A DNA stretch of 27,337 nucleotides. Source: a virus. A model generated the notes under the pieces. That model searched no databases, was not told where the DNA came from, and saw nothing but the letters and a program-made list of their open reading frames with translations. Of this stretch, positions 1 through 8,862 are shown one piece after another. The stretch is from the IMG/VR virus record IMGVR_UViG_3300017989_000377, positions 1-27,337 of that record. One strand, written 5' to 3'. Made by a program: the position numbers and the translations under genes. Every line of letters starts with the position of its first letter. Position 1 is the stretch's first letter.

Positions 1-300
1 GAAGTCATCCGAGAGTTGATAGCGAGCCCCGTCCGTATCGATGTTGTCCGTGCCGTCACCGTCCGGATAGAACAGGACCGTAGCCTCCCGATTCTGCCAC
101 CGCCAACCCATAGGCGGAGCGGAAGCAATGAAGAACTTGATTCCGTCGTTCACACAATCCAGACACCGCTCGAACACTTCTTCATCGACAGGAATCAGAG
201 CCTTGCTCTGCCCGTCCGCACCGTGCCAGGCAACACCTGCCGCCTTAGCTACCCGAAGAATCAGGTCCTGAACAGTGAACGCACTCGTCGGTTCGGCCAT
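1..300 (-). CDS. Phage structural-region protein, 3' end cut by window edge
   Basis: An open frame of 100 codons starts at the ATG at 300 and runs off the left edge without a stop, so only the N-terminal part is seen. It begins MAEPTSAFTVQDLILRVAKA and has a WRW motif near residue 65. An SD-like GAGG lies upstream of the start. It is the last visible gene of the leftward structural operon, where head-tail connector or completion proteins often sit. That role is inferred from position only. I do not recognise a family with certainty. Confidence 0.75.
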   Translation of the reverse strand, partial: MAEPTSAFTVQDLILRVAKAAGVAWHGADGQSKALIPVDEEVFERCLDCVNDGIKFFIASAPPMGWRWQNREATVLFYPDGDGTDNIDTDGARYQLSDDF

Positions 301-436
301 CCCTTATTTCCTCTGCTTTCTTTGCCTCTTCGTAGAGCAGACCGAGGTCACTATCGATGGTCGCTCGGTCATTGCGCTTGAATGGAATCTCGCCAAGGAC
401 GGTCCATAAACGTCTGTATGATTCGTGTATGTCCAC
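245..436 (-). CDS. Small hypothetical protein, GTG start
   Basis: This 63-residue frame starts at a GTG with a G-rich SD a few bases upstream. It overlaps the next gene by 56 bases in a different frame. The first 45 residues look like a normal charged helical protein (YRRLWTVLGEIPF, then LYEEAKKAEEI). The C-terminal part inside the overlap is compositionally less convincing. It lies just after the terminator at 447-493, so it may need its own promoter or read-through. Function unknown. Confidence 0.5.
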   Translation of the reverse strand: MDIHESYRRLWTVLGEIPFKRNDRATIDSDLGLLYEEAKKAEEIRDGRTDECVHCSGPDSSGS

Positions 437-446
437 AACATCCCCC

Positions 447-493
447 AGAAAAACAGAACCCCCCCGGAGGCCACACCGGCGTGTCCGGAGGGG
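447..493 (-). terminator. Rho-independent-like terminator after the structural protein gene
   Basis: On the minus strand a GC-rich hairpin lies 14 bases past the stop of the gene at 507-1370. CCCCTCCGG pairs with CCGGGGGGG with one G-T wobble, an inner ACAC/GTGT stem closes a GCCG loop, and there is a small 3'-side bulge. A TTCTGTTTTT tail follows. Position, stem and T-run agree with an intrinsic terminator. Confidence 0.65.
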
Positions 494-506
494 ATCAGAT
501 CAACAC

Positions 507-1370
507 TTAGTATTCACGAGCCACGCGAACCCAGTCCACGTAGATACCGTCCGCGTCAGCCGCCGTGCCGTCGGCGGTGAAACCGATCACAACGTCCATA
601 TCCGTCGCGCTTGGGAAGTTGGCGTTGGTTGCGCTGATGTCGATGGCTGCGGTATCGCCCAGATCAACACCATCGACAAAGAAGCGAACCTCGCCCTTTA
701 GTCGATCAACCTTGAAGCCAAGGCGGTACCACGTAGCTGCGGCAATCGTCTTCGCAGCGCCTGACTGAGCCGTGCCACTCGTGGCCTCATTGTAGGCGTA
801 CTTCAAGGCATCGCCATCACCCGAGAGCTGCACAAACCCGATGTAATCCACATCGGCCAGTGAAGACGCATCACCGCCGAGACACCCGCCACTGTCCTTG
901 GCCTCGCCGGGCTGAGCCAGACCGACGAAGAAACCGGCATCGCCATCGGTAATGGAAACCGCCTTGATTCGGGCCTCGAACCACAGACCCTTTGCAGGCG
1001 TGCCGATACTCGGGGTCTTAAACAAACCACCGGCGTTCCCACCGGTCGTAATCACCGTCTCATCGGCGTCAGTGCCGTCAGTTTGCAAAAACAGCACGCC
1101 GTCATCATCAGCCTGCAACGCTACATCAGCCTGCTTATCCGACTGACAATACACATACCAGTTGATGTCCCCGGCTATAGCGCCGAGGCCGCTGATAAAA
1201 TCAGTAGCATGGGCAATACCCAAGGTCGAATTCTTGAAGTCATCAAACTTGTGAATGCCCGCTGCCGGGTCCGCCAAATACGTGCTCACCGGGCAATCGT
1301 CCCAAATGATGGGGCTCGGGGCGCGCGAAGTAACAGCAGCGGCGCTGCCGTAACGAATAGTTCCACTCAT
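507..1370 (-). CDS. Concanavalin A-like (jelly-roll) phage structural protein
   Basis: 287 residues, ATG start with a GGAGGG SD. The C-terminal two thirds have the alternating hydrophobic strands of a LamG or glucanase-type sandwich: WFEARIKAV, GFFVGLAQPG, a TWYRLGFKVD strand, VRFFVDGVDLG, and a final YVDWVRVAREY. Such domains are common in phage capsid decoration and tail adsorption proteins, where they bind carbohydrate or stabilise the shell. It follows the major capsid gene in the same operon, and a terminator-like hairpin between the two may lower its transcription. A head-decoration or surface role is the most likely; the exact one is not decided by sequence. Confidence 0.8.
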   Translation of the reverse strand: MSGTIRYGSAAAVTSRAPSPIIWDDCPVSTYLADPAAGIHKFDDFKNSTLGIAHATDFISGLGAIAGDINWYVYCQSDKQADVALQADDDGVLFLQTDGTDADETVITTGGNAGGLFKTPSIGTPAKGLWFEARIKAVSITDGDAGFFVGLAQPGEAKDSGGCLGGDASSLADVDYIGFVQLSGDGDALKYAYNEATSGTAQSGAAKTIAAATWYRLGFKVDRLKGEVRFFVDGVDLGDTAAIDISATNANFPSATDMDVVIGFTADGTAADADGIYVDWVRVAREY

Positions 1371-1391
1371 TAAACCCTCCTCTGTTTCTGG

Positions 1392-1429
1392 GGATTAAAA
1401 ACGAAACGGGACGCCACAGCTCATCCCGT
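1392..1429 (-). terminator. Partial terminator between capsid and decoration genes
   Basis: On the minus strand ACGGGA pairs with TCCCGT around a 12-base loop. The tail TTCGTTTTTAATC follows at once. It lies in the 108-base gap after the capsid stop. The short stem suggests a leaky terminator that would set the ratio of capsid to downstream transcript. Confidence 0.5.
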
Positions 1430-1478
1430 CAAAGACTTGCCCACTGTCTATAGCGTCTGTGGTGTGGGTTATTCTCTG

Positions 1479-2582
1479 TTACGAAGTCAGAGCCTTGTGC
1501 AGGACACCGCCGACCTTCCGACGATTCGTACACAAGTTCTGATGAGCCCCGTCCAGAAAGACCGTAAACGTGGTATGCTGCCCACGATCCGTCTGCGGCT
1601 CACTCTCTTCCATCCAGTATCCGTCATGAATGATCGGCTGGAAGTGCGAGAAATCGACCAGATATAGAGGATCGGTATCGTCACCAGTCTCCGGATCGGT
1701 GTCGCCCACGAGCTGCGGGATCGGAATCACCGGCGTCCGATTCAGGAGCACCAGGTCACCGTCGCCAATCACCATGTTATGCAGAGCATCCTTGCCCTTA
1801 TGATTATCATCAGCCGCGTCAACGTAATCCATCAGATCATTGATGAGATCGTAATCACAGTAGAACCGCTTCTGCATGGCGCGCTTGTTGCTCGGATCGT
1901 TGATGAACAACGGGGCCTTGAAGCGAGTCTTCATGAACATCATCCGGACCTTCTTCATGAATTCCCGATTGATGTCAGTGTAAACATCTGCGAAGTTCCG
2001 CCACATCGCATGCGTATTGGCCGACAAATTCGCACAGGTGGTACCAGTGGTTCCGTCCTGAAAACGAATCGTCTTACCGACAAACCCGCCGGTGGTCGAA
2101 TCGGCGTCCACCATGTTAATGAAGTACGGAATACCGTAGGGATACAGATCATCATCAGCGTCGGTTGGGGTCTTCCAGAACCGATCCTCGATGAGATCAG
2201 CCAGAGCCCACAAACCGTCGATTCGTCGCTGCTTCATCACGCGAATGAAACCCTTGACGGAATTCATCTGGTGGAGGATTTCGAGGTCGTCCCACGAATA
2301 GTTGGTACTCAGACGAGTCCACGGCACCTTAATCGTGCCCATGTGGTCTTCCACGGCCGGATCATCGGTTTCATAGTATCGCCGGTACTTGGCGTTCCCG
2401 GTATTGTCGAGCATGACCTTCCGCTCGATCTGTTCACCACCGTCGATGACGAATCGTTCCTGTTGATAGATTCGACACGCTTCGTAATCCTGATTGTCCC
2501 AAAGGACATCAAACACCTGCTTGGGCAGGTCATTAATCGTACTGGCAATAAGACCAGCCAGTTCCGTCGCTTTTACAGCCAT
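1479..2582 (-). CDS. Major capsid protein
   Basis: 367 residues with a strong SD (GGAGGAGGAGTGA before the ATG). It directly follows the scaffold-like gene and lies downstream of portal and terminase, the standard place of the shell protein. The sequence has a helical N-terminus (LAGLIASTINDLPKQVFDV), an acidic YYETDDPAVEDHMGT loop and a central NREFMKKVRMMFMKTRFKAPLFI segment, and it ends in a basic C-terminus. It matches the size and pattern of HK97-fold shell proteins that have a separate scaffold; the fold assignment is inferred. A hairpin terminator lies just after it, consistent with high expression. Confidence 0.85.
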   Translation of the reverse strand: MAVKATELAGLIASTINDLPKQVFDVLWDNQDYEACRIYQQERFVIDGGEQIERKVMLDNTGNAKYRRYYETDDPAVEDHMGTIKVPWTRLSTNYSWDDLEILHQMNSVKGFIRVMKQRRIDGLWALADLIEDRFWKTPTDADDDLYPYGIPYFINMVDADSTTGGFVGKTIRFQDGTTGTTCANLSANTHAMWRNFADVYTDINREFMKKVRMMFMKTRFKAPLFINDPSNKRAMQKRFYCDYDLINDLMDYVDAADDNHKGKDALHNMVIGDGDLVLLNRTPVIPIPQLVGDTDPETGDDTDPLYLVDFSHFQPIIHDGYWMEESEPQTDRGQHTTFTVFLDGAHQNLCTNRRKVGGVLHKALTS

Positions 2583-2617
2583 TCACTCCTCCTCCTTCTA
2601 ACCAGGGGGAGCGGGTA

Positions 2618-3682
2618 TCACCTTATACCGAATTTCTTGCGAGCCTCGGCAAGTCTCTGCTCCGTCCTGGCTTCCAATTCTTCCTGGTTTTTAGGTTTGC
2701 TCTTGGCGTTGTTTGATGCCGGAGGCCGGTTCTTCGTGGGTCGCAAAGTCACACCCTTACCGCGCTTCTTGACCTTACCCACCAGCTCTTTCCGCACTCG
2801 CTCCTCGCGCACATTCTCCGTCAGAAGCATGTGTGCTTTCTCCAGCGCCTCCGCCACACTCAACTCACGTCCGTGCATTTCCGACCCCAGCCAAAGCGCA
2901 TCCGCCTCATCAATCAAAGCCCTGCGATTCGCCGCCTGACCGGGCGTCATATTACGCCCCTCAAAATCAGGCATTCCTTCCTCGGTGAAGGCCGAACCAT
3001 AGAAATCCTCAAAGGTCTTCATTCGGTCACTACCGAGGAACGTGAGAATCTGCTGAGCGAGTGACAAATCCATCTGCTGATTCGCTGGTTCGGGATCGGC
3101 GGGTTTCTTACTACCACCACGAAGCTCCTTCAGAGCCTCGTTCAATCCCTCTACAATCGGCAGCAAATCATTTTCCGGATCGGCCTCTCGCAAGGCTTTC
3201 AGGTCGATGAAATCTTTGGTTTCCGGCTGCACTTCTGGCTGTCGCCGTTGCTGCTGCTGAACCCGGACCCGTCCGGCTTGGGCAAACTGACGCGACAAAT
3301 CATTCATGGACTTGTGCATCTTCTCAAGCGTCTTCAACGCCTGTGTCGGGCTCGCTTCGTAGAACTCCGAAATCTCTTCCGGGGTCCATCCGTTATAGTG
3401 AGCGGCCCTCAGTAACCGCTCAGGAATGGCGGGCTTTTCCTCTTCTGCCGGTTCCTCATCATCGTTATCGTCCTGCTCGGGAAGATCGTCATCCTCTGCC
3501 GGTTTCTCGTCCGGGGTAGAGTCGTCGTCTTCAATCTCAGGCTCGTCATCGATTTCCGGTTCCGGGGTAGAAGGTCCCCCACCAAGTTCTGCCAAATGCT
3601 GTGCAATCTTGCTTTCAACGTCATTGTTCTCATACGCACCTTCGTCAGTGCGCATATCTTCCCCCGTGATTGATCCAGACAT
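2618..3682 (-). CDS. Scaffold-like capsid assembly protein
   Basis: 354 residues, SD GGGAG. Residues about 35-90 are almost purely acidic and proline-rich (EIDDEPEIEDDD and similar). A helical, Gln-rich middle follows, with QQQQRRQ near residue 140. The last 60 residues are strongly basic (VGKVKKRGKGVTLRP) and end in an Arg/Glu helix. An acidic coiled-coil body with a basic C-terminal capsid-binding tail, encoded immediately before the capsid gene, is typical of phage scaffolding proteins. No serine-protease motif is visible, so it is probably not a fused prohead protease. Confidence 0.8.
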   Translation of the reverse strand: MSGSITGEDMRTDEGAYENNDVESKIAQHLAELGGGPSTPEPEIDDEPEIEDDDSTPDEKPAEDDDLPEQDDNDDEEPAEEEKPAIPERLLRAAHYNGWTPEEISEFYEASPTQALKTLEKMHKSMNDLSRQFAQAGRVRVQQQQRRQPEVQPETKDFIDLKALREADPENDLLPIVEGLNEALKELRGGSKKPADPEPANQQMDLSLAQQILTFLGSDRMKTFEDFYGSAFTEEGMPDFEGRNMTPGQAANRRALIDEADALWLGSEMHGRELSVAEALEKAHMLLTENVREERVRKELVGKVKKRGKGVTLRPTKNRPPASNNAKSKPKNQEELEARTEQRLAEARKKFGIR

Positions 3683-3722
3683 AATTACTCCCGAATATGG
3701 GTTAAAGAGGTAAGATCGAGGA

Positions 3723-4100
3723 TCACTTGTCCTTCGATGTTGTCTTCACGCGCTTTGCGCGGCGTCGTATTCGCTGTGGGTGTTTCACCACCCCGGATTT
3801 CTTTAGGTAGTCTTCATGCTTGCGAAATGAGTCAAACACCGGTCGTCCATCCGGCAACACTTTCACATCGGGAAATTTTCTCCGGTGTTCCGGTATCTGC
3901 TCCGGATTGATCGCCAATGTGTCACTCACTATCGGCCGATGATATTCTCTATCGCCAACATTAGCACGTTCGGAGTGATAATCGCGCTGCATCTCGCAAC
4001 CGCACTCTAAACAGTCATGCGGCTCACTACACTGTGACATCGACCGCATAACTTCATCCTGGTGGCCGCATTCCGGGCACCAAAAAACATACGTAGGCGT
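3723..4100 (-). CDS. FmdB-like zinc-ribbon protein, apparent ACG start
   Basis: The conserved N-terminus reads (start)PTYVFWCPECGHQDEVM and carries the first CxxC; the second pair is CLEC at about residues 34-37. This is the order seen in FmdB-type zinc ribbons, whose first residues are usually MPxYxYxCPxCG. An ATG-only reading would start inside the ribbon (MRSMSQ) and lose the first CxxC. The full ribbon needs the ACG at 4100-4098, four bases after the upstream stop, with a GGGGGTG SD correctly placed. Length is then 125 residues. The rest is basic and ends in RIRRRAKRVKTTSKDK. The role in head assembly is unknown. If the ACG is a sequencing error for ATG, the protein is the same. Confidence 0.75.
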   Translation of the reverse strand, partial: TPTYVFWCPECGHQDEVMRSMSQCSEPHDCLECGCEMQRDYHSERANVGDREYHRPIVSDTLAINPEQIPEHRRKFPDVKVLPDGRPVFDSFRKHEDYLKKSGVVKHPQRIRRRAKRVKTTSKDK

Positions 4101-4103
4101 ATT

Positions 4104-4382
4104 TCACCCCCCAATCGATCGAATCTCTTCATCAGTCAAGGCACCCCGCAGAGCACTTCGTTGCTTCTTGCGGGTTTTCTTCACCTTGCCAAGAGTAGAT
4201 TCAGATTTCTTTTTCCTCTTCTTGCGCTGCTGCTTGATCTCTGCCTTGACGCCTTTCTCGAACCGCTTCATCCACTCCGATGTGTACATTTGCGGATAAG
4301 TTTCGCGAAGACTCGCGTTGACCAGGGCTTCTTCCCTGCGGCTGCGCGGCCTGGCCTTGGCGTTAGGGCTTCGTTTAGCCAA
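4104..4382 (-). CDS. Small Lys/Arg-rich protein, TTG start
   Basis: I prefer the TTG at 4382 because a GGAGGG SD lies exactly seven bases upstream and the product then begins MAKRSPNAKARPRSR (92 residues). An ATG at 4397 would have its SD inside the coding part. The protein is very basic, with a helix IKQQRKKRKKKSES, so it may bind DNA or scaffold. It overlaps the portal stop by eight bases and is followed after a few bases by the zinc-ribbon gene, so the three are translationally linked. No family recognised. Confidence 0.65.
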   Translation of the reverse strand: MAKRSPNAKARPRSRREEALVNASLRETYPQMYTSEWMKRFEKGVKAEIKQQRKKRKKKSESTLGKVKKTRKKQRSALRGALTDEEIRSIGG

Positions 4383-6192
4383 ATTGCTGCCCTCCAAACC
4401 CGGCCGCTGACTGTGCTTCTCCGGCCGTCATCTGTTGCATCTGATTTTGCTCCGTTGCAGGTGACGCCACCGGCCGTTGACCGGCGAATCCACCGTTCTG
4501 CAACACACCCGCGAGTTGTCCTTTGCCCGGATTCTGCGGCCCGAACATCATGAACGTCTCCATACGCTGAGCAAATTTCGGGTCGATAAAGACCTCTTGA
4601 ACAACCTCATCGATCCCCAGTTCCTCTGCCGCCTGCATAAGAGCACGAGGTAGATCAAACTCGATACCCATCTGCATCATTACCATTGCCGACTGCACCA
4701 TAGCGGGCACAACGTTCGTGTAATAATCCAGGAGTCGCTTTGAGCGGAGCGTCGGTTCCAGAATCGTCATCGAACGCTTGACGATCTCAAAACTGTATTC
4801 CAGGAAGTCACCCCGCATTTGTTCAGGCGTAAGGTAAACCTGAATCTCCTCGCCACCTGTTATGCGGCGGATCAATGGGATGCCGGGTTGACCAGGCTGG
4901 AACATCAGCGGATCATAGAATATGAACCACGCCTGCTTTTTGCTGATGTCGGCGTATGACTCCGCCATCATCGTCCGCATGTCCTCAACGCGCAGACTTG
5001 CATTTGCCTGTAAGCCCTGGAACTCCGTGGCAGTATCGGCGTTGCTCGTGGCAATTCCCATCATCTGATCGGGATTACCGGCCATGTAATTAAACCACCC
5101 TCGAAGCTCCTGAATCATTCGCTCGTTATCAGGATTCTGTCCACCGAATGACGCGACATTTACCCCGTTTGGGTCGTTACACGCAATCGAGGCACCGTCT
5201 TCCGCCGTGCGGATCGCTTCGGCCACATCTGCCAATTCCGGCCGATAGAGCAAAACGTCTTTCTGGCGCTCTGACTGGCCCATGAACTTCTTGAAAATCT
5301 CATTGGCCATGTCGTTCAAGTCGCGATACACGCCGACCGGAGCAATGGGGAACGGATTGTCAGGAACCGGCTGTGTCAACGAGCCAATCGTGTACGGTCC
5401 CTCAGCAGGACCATAGTAGTCCTTAATGAGCAAGAAGTCATCCAGCGTTAATTGCTGCGGGTCAGGGATATATGCCACGGCCTCCGCTTCCGGGACACAA
5501 ACCTCCACGACATACACATAATCCTGAAGGTCAAACATTCGTTTGGCCTGTTTGGAATCTTGTGTCATCGATTGCGCCCAATCCTTCTCCATCGGATGCT
5601 GAGAAGCAGACGGTAATCGATCCACAATCTCTTGTTTCATGCCGAGTTCAACTAATTGCTGCCTCGGGACTCGCAAACGATGTCCCATGAAATTGGCCTT
5701 ATCAAAAGCCAACGCCGTGGGATCAAACGTGAAGTCATCCATACTTACAACGTCGGTATAGACCATGCCAGGATCGACATCTTCATCGTCGCCGATTGGA
5801 ATCAGCAAACCGGACGCCGCAATACTCGTTTTGGCGATAAAAAACCCACCGAGTATTGTATCCACGAGCGCTGCTCGCATGATCTGCTTCATTTTGAGCT
5901 GTTTCTGGAGTCGATTTAGAGCCAGACCAAGAAGTTCCGCTGTTTCCTTGTTCCCTAGGAAATCAGTTGTGACCTTGTTAAGCCCTTCCCGCTGAATTAG
6001 CGCGGGTACAAGTGCATGGATGGCGAGAAAGACCAAATTGATCGGCATTTCTCCTGTAAGTCCCTGTTCGGCTTTGAAATAATGCCCGCAATAATCCTTA
6101 ATAAACAGAGCCCTGGCCCGTCGAAACCGCTTCATTCGCTCGAACCCTTCCTTTACGGCCTGGCTGAGCGTTGTCGCTGTCAACTCTGTCAT
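4375..6192 (-). CDS. Portal protein
   Basis: 605 residues from the ATG at 6192, which has a GAGGAGG SD and lies just past the terminase stop region. A longer in-frame start at 6258 would overlap the terminase by 58 bases and is not needed. It follows the large terminase, as portals do. It has a helical N-terminal half, a stem or wing region with NLVFLAIHALVPAL, a PFPIAPVGVYRDLNDMANEI segment typical of the portal clip and stem, and a Gln/Met/Gly-rich C-terminus. It forms the dodecameric DNA entry ring and docks the terminase. Identification rests on synteny plus segment pattern. Confidence 0.87.
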   Translation of the reverse strand: MTELTATTLSQAVKEGFERMKRFRRARALFIKDYCGHYFKAEQGLTGEMPINLVFLAIHALVPALIQREGLNKVTTDFLGNKETAELLGLALNRLQKQLKMKQIMRAALVDTILGGFFIAKTSIAASGLLIPIGDDEDVDPGMVYTDVVSMDDFTFDPTALAFDKANFMGHRLRVPRQQLVELGMKQEIVDRLPSASQHPMEKDWAQSMTQDSKQAKRMFDLQDYVYVVEVCVPEAEAVAYIPDPQQLTLDDFLLIKDYYGPAEGPYTIGSLTQPVPDNPFPIAPVGVYRDLNDMANEIFKKFMGQSERQKDVLLYRPELADVAEAIRTAEDGASIACNDPNGVNVASFGGQNPDNERMIQELRGWFNYMAGNPDQMMGIATSNADTATEFQGLQANASLRVEDMRTMMAESYADISKKQAWFIFYDPLMFQPGQPGIPLIRRITGGEEIQVYLTPEQMRGDFLEYSFEIVKRSMTILEPTLRSKRLLDYYTNVVPAMVQSAMVMMQMGIEFDLPRALMQAAEELGIDEVVQEVFIDPKFAQRMETFMMFGPQNPGKGQLAGVLQNGGFAGQRPVASPATEQNQMQQMTAGEAQSAAGFGGQQFG

Positions 6193-6200
6193 CTTCCTCC

Positions 6201-8132
6201 TCACACGAAGCTGAACTTCTTCCTCCAGGAACTCGTTTTTCGGTGACTCCGCTTCCACGCCTCAAACCTGTAACCCCAACTTTTCCCCGGAGCCTGTGGT
6301 TTGCCGCGTTTGGGCTCTCCCACGTCCTTGCTGTCTACGGTCAGAGCATCCGCCATCACACGGTCCCCGTGCAGAAGCATTTCCGCTTGCTTGGCATCTT
6401 GGAGTTCGGCCGGTCCGATTCCACCACCAGGATAATAGATGTAATACTTCGCCTGCTCTATCGATCTGCGGTCGTGATTGATGAACTTGCCCTGTTTCAA
6501 AGCTCGCTCATACGCCTGAAGCAGGAGCATTTTGCTGTCTCGTGAGACATGAAAACCGTATTTGTCGGTCTTTTTCTCCGCCACTGTCCCCTGCGTTTCA
6601 GAACAGTAATAGTGCGGATACTTGAACTGCTTGACCAGCAGCTCCCCGAGATCGAGACCGGGACCGTTCTTCTCCCACTTCAAATATGGCAGACTGTGCG
6701 GTTTCGCCCCGCCGACCCAGAGAGCTAAAGCAATGATCGTGCGCGCGAACTCATGTGGGCGTGTAGATCGAGAGGCCCACTGAGCGATCTTCTCACCGGT
6801 CTGTTTGCACTTTATAGATACGACCGATTCCGAAGCACCACGTCCGGTGGAGGTGTCAATTCCAAACATATATGTCTTCGATTGATCTGGTCGCCCGTCA
6901 ATGAGTTCGACCCAGACATCGAGGAGCCCGTTGTTCTTCGCCGGTCGTCTGTCATACGCCTGTTGTGCCCGTCGTCGTAATATCCCTGGAATGTCTTCAT
7001 CTGGAATCTTGCCCTTCAGTTTGATGCTGTGTCGCGAAATCGGCTCCCGAGCGAACAAAACGATGTGCTTGTCCAGTTCCCCAAGGTCAAAGAAGGTGTC
7101 ACCGGTTTCCAGATCATGCGCGTAACACTCCTGCGCGATCTCCTTCTCCGTCCGCCGCATTTTCTCGTGTTCCAGCCAAGGGGAACTAATCGAGAACTTA
7201 CCGGTTGTCTCATCTTTGATGACAAATCGGCCGCGTCCTTTCTCGGGATGATCCCAGAACATCAACGGCACGACCTTGATTTGGCCGGAGTTTTTCCACC
7301 GAGAGTACGCTGTCCCGGCTCCGGCTGGAGTTGAATTGACAATTCGACACGGCGTCACGTCCGCCGTGGCAGTGCGAATCTCCTCGCCGTTCTCCACCTT
7401 GGAAAATTCATCGAGGAGCAATATCTGACATCGGCCACCGGACATCGCATATTTGGCCGTCGTCTCTCCCGCAATGGTCGAGCCGTTCAACTCATTGTGA
7501 ATGCGCAACTTGGTACGATTCTTACTCCCCCGCTCCAACACGTCCGGAGGACGCATCCATTCAGGCAGCCACGTATTGATGTAATCGTGTTTCCAGAACA
7601 AACTATCCGAGGTCGGTCCGTCAACGTAAAACTCCTTACGTGACATCTCACGTATCTGACAACCCGACCGGAATAGCCATTTATGATGATCGAAAAACAG
7701 ACACTCCCAGGATGCTCCCATGTCACGCGACTTCGAAACCAACAGGTCCTCACCGTGCTCGAAGGCGTATTCAAAATCCGCCCACGCTCTTTCCTGACAC
7801 TCCCAGGTAATCATCGGCTGATGAGCGATCTTCGCCGGTCGCATCCCGCCCGTAGCGGAATCAATCTCGAATTGCCAATAGGTCCAGCCAAACGTGTTGA
7901 TCCAAAACAATCCGCTCTCGCGACACGCGGCCAGGAGATCGGCCTGCAATACAGGATCGCGCTCCGCTTCTCTGAGGACTTTTTCTCGGTATTCGAGGTT
8001 CTCTTGTTTCCTCATAGGGACCCGCAATCCCGTATGCGGGCACGTCCAGAATTGTCGATCAGAAGGGAAGGGCTCAGGAAGATGCGGGTGCTGGATGAGG
8101 TCACGCCCGCCAACTACCTTCGCGTGTTCCAT
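6201..8132 (-). CDS. terL: Terminase large subunit (packaging ATPase-nuclease)
   Basis: 643 residues. Walker A is SKSRDMGAS at about 133-141, Walker B ILLLDE at about 237-242, and the coupling motif NSTPAGAGT at about 266-274. The C-terminal RNase H-like nuclease shows FGIDTSTG (Asp about 425), WEKNGPG (Glu about 487) and HGDRVMADAL (Asp about 590 and 595). Both activities therefore look intact. The enzyme cuts concatemeric DNA and pumps it through the portal encoded next. Its start lies inside the last codons of the Lar-like gene; a GAGGAGG is present but sits close to the ATG. Confidence 0.95.
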   Translation of the reverse strand: MEHAKVVGGRDLIQHPHLPEPFPSDRQFWTCPHTGLRVPMRKQENLEYREKVLREAERDPVLQADLLAACRESGLFWINTFGWTYWQFEIDSATGGMRPAKIAHQPMITWECQERAWADFEYAFEHGEDLLVSKSRDMGASWECLFFDHHKWLFRSGCQIREMSRKEFYVDGPTSDSLFWKHDYINTWLPEWMRPPDVLERGSKNRTKLRIHNELNGSTIAGETTAKYAMSGGRCQILLLDEFSKVENGEEIRTATADVTPCRIVNSTPAGAGTAYSRWKNSGQIKVVPLMFWDHPEKGRGRFVIKDETTGKFSISSPWLEHEKMRRTEKEIAQECYAHDLETGDTFFDLGELDKHIVLFAREPISRHSIKLKGKIPDEDIPGILRRRAQQAYDRRPAKNNGLLDVWVELIDGRPDQSKTYMFGIDTSTGRGASESVVSIKCKQTGEKIAQWASRSTRPHEFARTIIALALWVGGAKPHSLPYLKWEKNGPGLDLGELLVKQFKYPHYYCSETQGTVAEKKTDKYGFHVSRDSKMLLLQAYERALKQGKFINHDRRSIEQAKYYIYYPGGGIGPAELQDAKQAEMLLHGDRVMADALTVDSKDVGEPKRGKPQAPGKSWGYRFEAWKRSHRKTSSWRKKFSFV

Positions 8133-8275
8133 GCCTCCTCAGCTTCCTCTTTCGTTTCGCACCACGGACCTGTTGCGGCACAGGAACAACATTCCATATA
8201 ATACTGATCGTCAATGTCGCACTTTGATATGCTTTCTTCACTTGCTCCGCAAAACGGACACGGTTCGTAGTGCAT
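8114..8275 (-). CDS. Lar-like zinc-ribbon microprotein
   Basis: 53 residues, ATG with a GGGGAG SD. The sequence starts MHYEPCPFCGASEE, has a second cysteine cluster ECCSC, then PWCETKEEAEEAWNTRR. CPFCG at the start and EEAxxAWNxR at the end are the signature of Lar-type restriction alleviation proteins. In lambdoid systems Lar modulates host type I restriction; most relatives are known only as small phage zinc ribbons. Its place between the terminase subunits is odd for an anti-restriction gene. It overlaps the terminase start by 19 bases. Confidence 0.75.
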   Translation of the reverse strand: MHYEPCPFCGASEESISKCDIDDQYYMECCSCAATGPWCETKEEAEEAWNTRR

Positions 8276-8278
8276 CTT

Positions 8279-8461
8279 TCACTCCCCAGTTACAGTAACA
8301 TTCGCCATAGCCAAACAATGTGGACATTGTAACGCAATAGTATCAATAAACTGGTAGTGTCGTGGCGCTGTACGAAGAAACTCTTCGTAAGTAGTCACTA
8401 TTTTGTGCTTGCTACAATTTGTACACTCAATCGTAACAACAGCATCCCTGGGTACCATCAT
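8279..8461 (-). CDS. Zinc-ribbon microprotein
   Basis: 60 residues with two CxxC knuckles: CTNC near residue 13 and CPHC near residue 47, spaced as in a single zinc ribbon. Its ATG overlaps the stop of the small terminase (ATGA type), and it is followed after three bases by the Lar-like gene, so the genes are translated as a coupled set. Function unknown; a partner of terminase or a host-directed protein are both possible. Confidence 0.75.
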   Translation of the reverse strand: MMVPRDAVVTIECTNCSKHKIVTTYEEFLRTAPRHYQFIDTIALQCPHCLAMANVTVTGE

Positions 8462-8829
8462 TCATCTCCCGCTATCGCATTCAATCGTTCTTTGTTCGAC
8501 TCACTCAATCGGTCCGCTATACTCTGCCGCTGCTCCATCTCCTCCGCGTTCACGCCGGGCTTGCCCTCCACTCTCTCCAGGAGAAGCTTGACCCAGGAGA
8601 GGTTGATGCCCTGGCAATAATACTTTCCATCCTGCTCGTCCCACTCCAGACCCATTGCCTTTTCCCAAATCGCCCGAGCCAGGGCCTCGCCTTTTGAGAC
8701 GATTTTCGTCTTGCCCGAATCAGGGTCACGGATCAGCTCGGTCTTCTCGCTGGCAATTCCGCGTAGGTATTCGCTGAGCACTCGACCGGCCCGGTTCTTC
8801 TCCCCGAGCTGCATGAGTTCTTTAGTCAT
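8458..8829 (-). CDS. Terminase small subunit-like protein
   Basis: 123 residues, all helical and charged. It contains EALARAIWEKAMGLEW in the middle and VKLLLERVEGKPG near the end, a pattern often seen in genes directly before phage large terminases. A DNA-recognition small terminase role is inferred from this pattern and from position, with only two microprotein genes between it and the large subunit. A clear N-terminal helix-turn-helix is not evident by eye. Confidence 0.65.
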   Translation of the reverse strand: MTKELMQLGEKNRAGRVLSEYLRGIASEKTELIRDPDSGKTKIVSKGEALARAIWEKAMGLEWDEQDGKYYCQGINLSWVKLLLERVEGKPGVNAEEMEQRQSIADRLSESNKERLNAIAGDE

Positions 8830-8862
8830 GTTTGATATACCTCACCATGCCCGGCAAGCGCA

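Noticed and set aside
1779-2939. 386-codon plus-strand ORF
   Set aside because: It lies opposite the capsid and scaffold genes, has no SD and no family pattern; it is an antisense shadow.
3426-3713. Serine-rich plus-strand ORF
   Set aside because: Antisense of the acidic scaffold segment; Glu/Asp codons read backward give Ser-rich frames.
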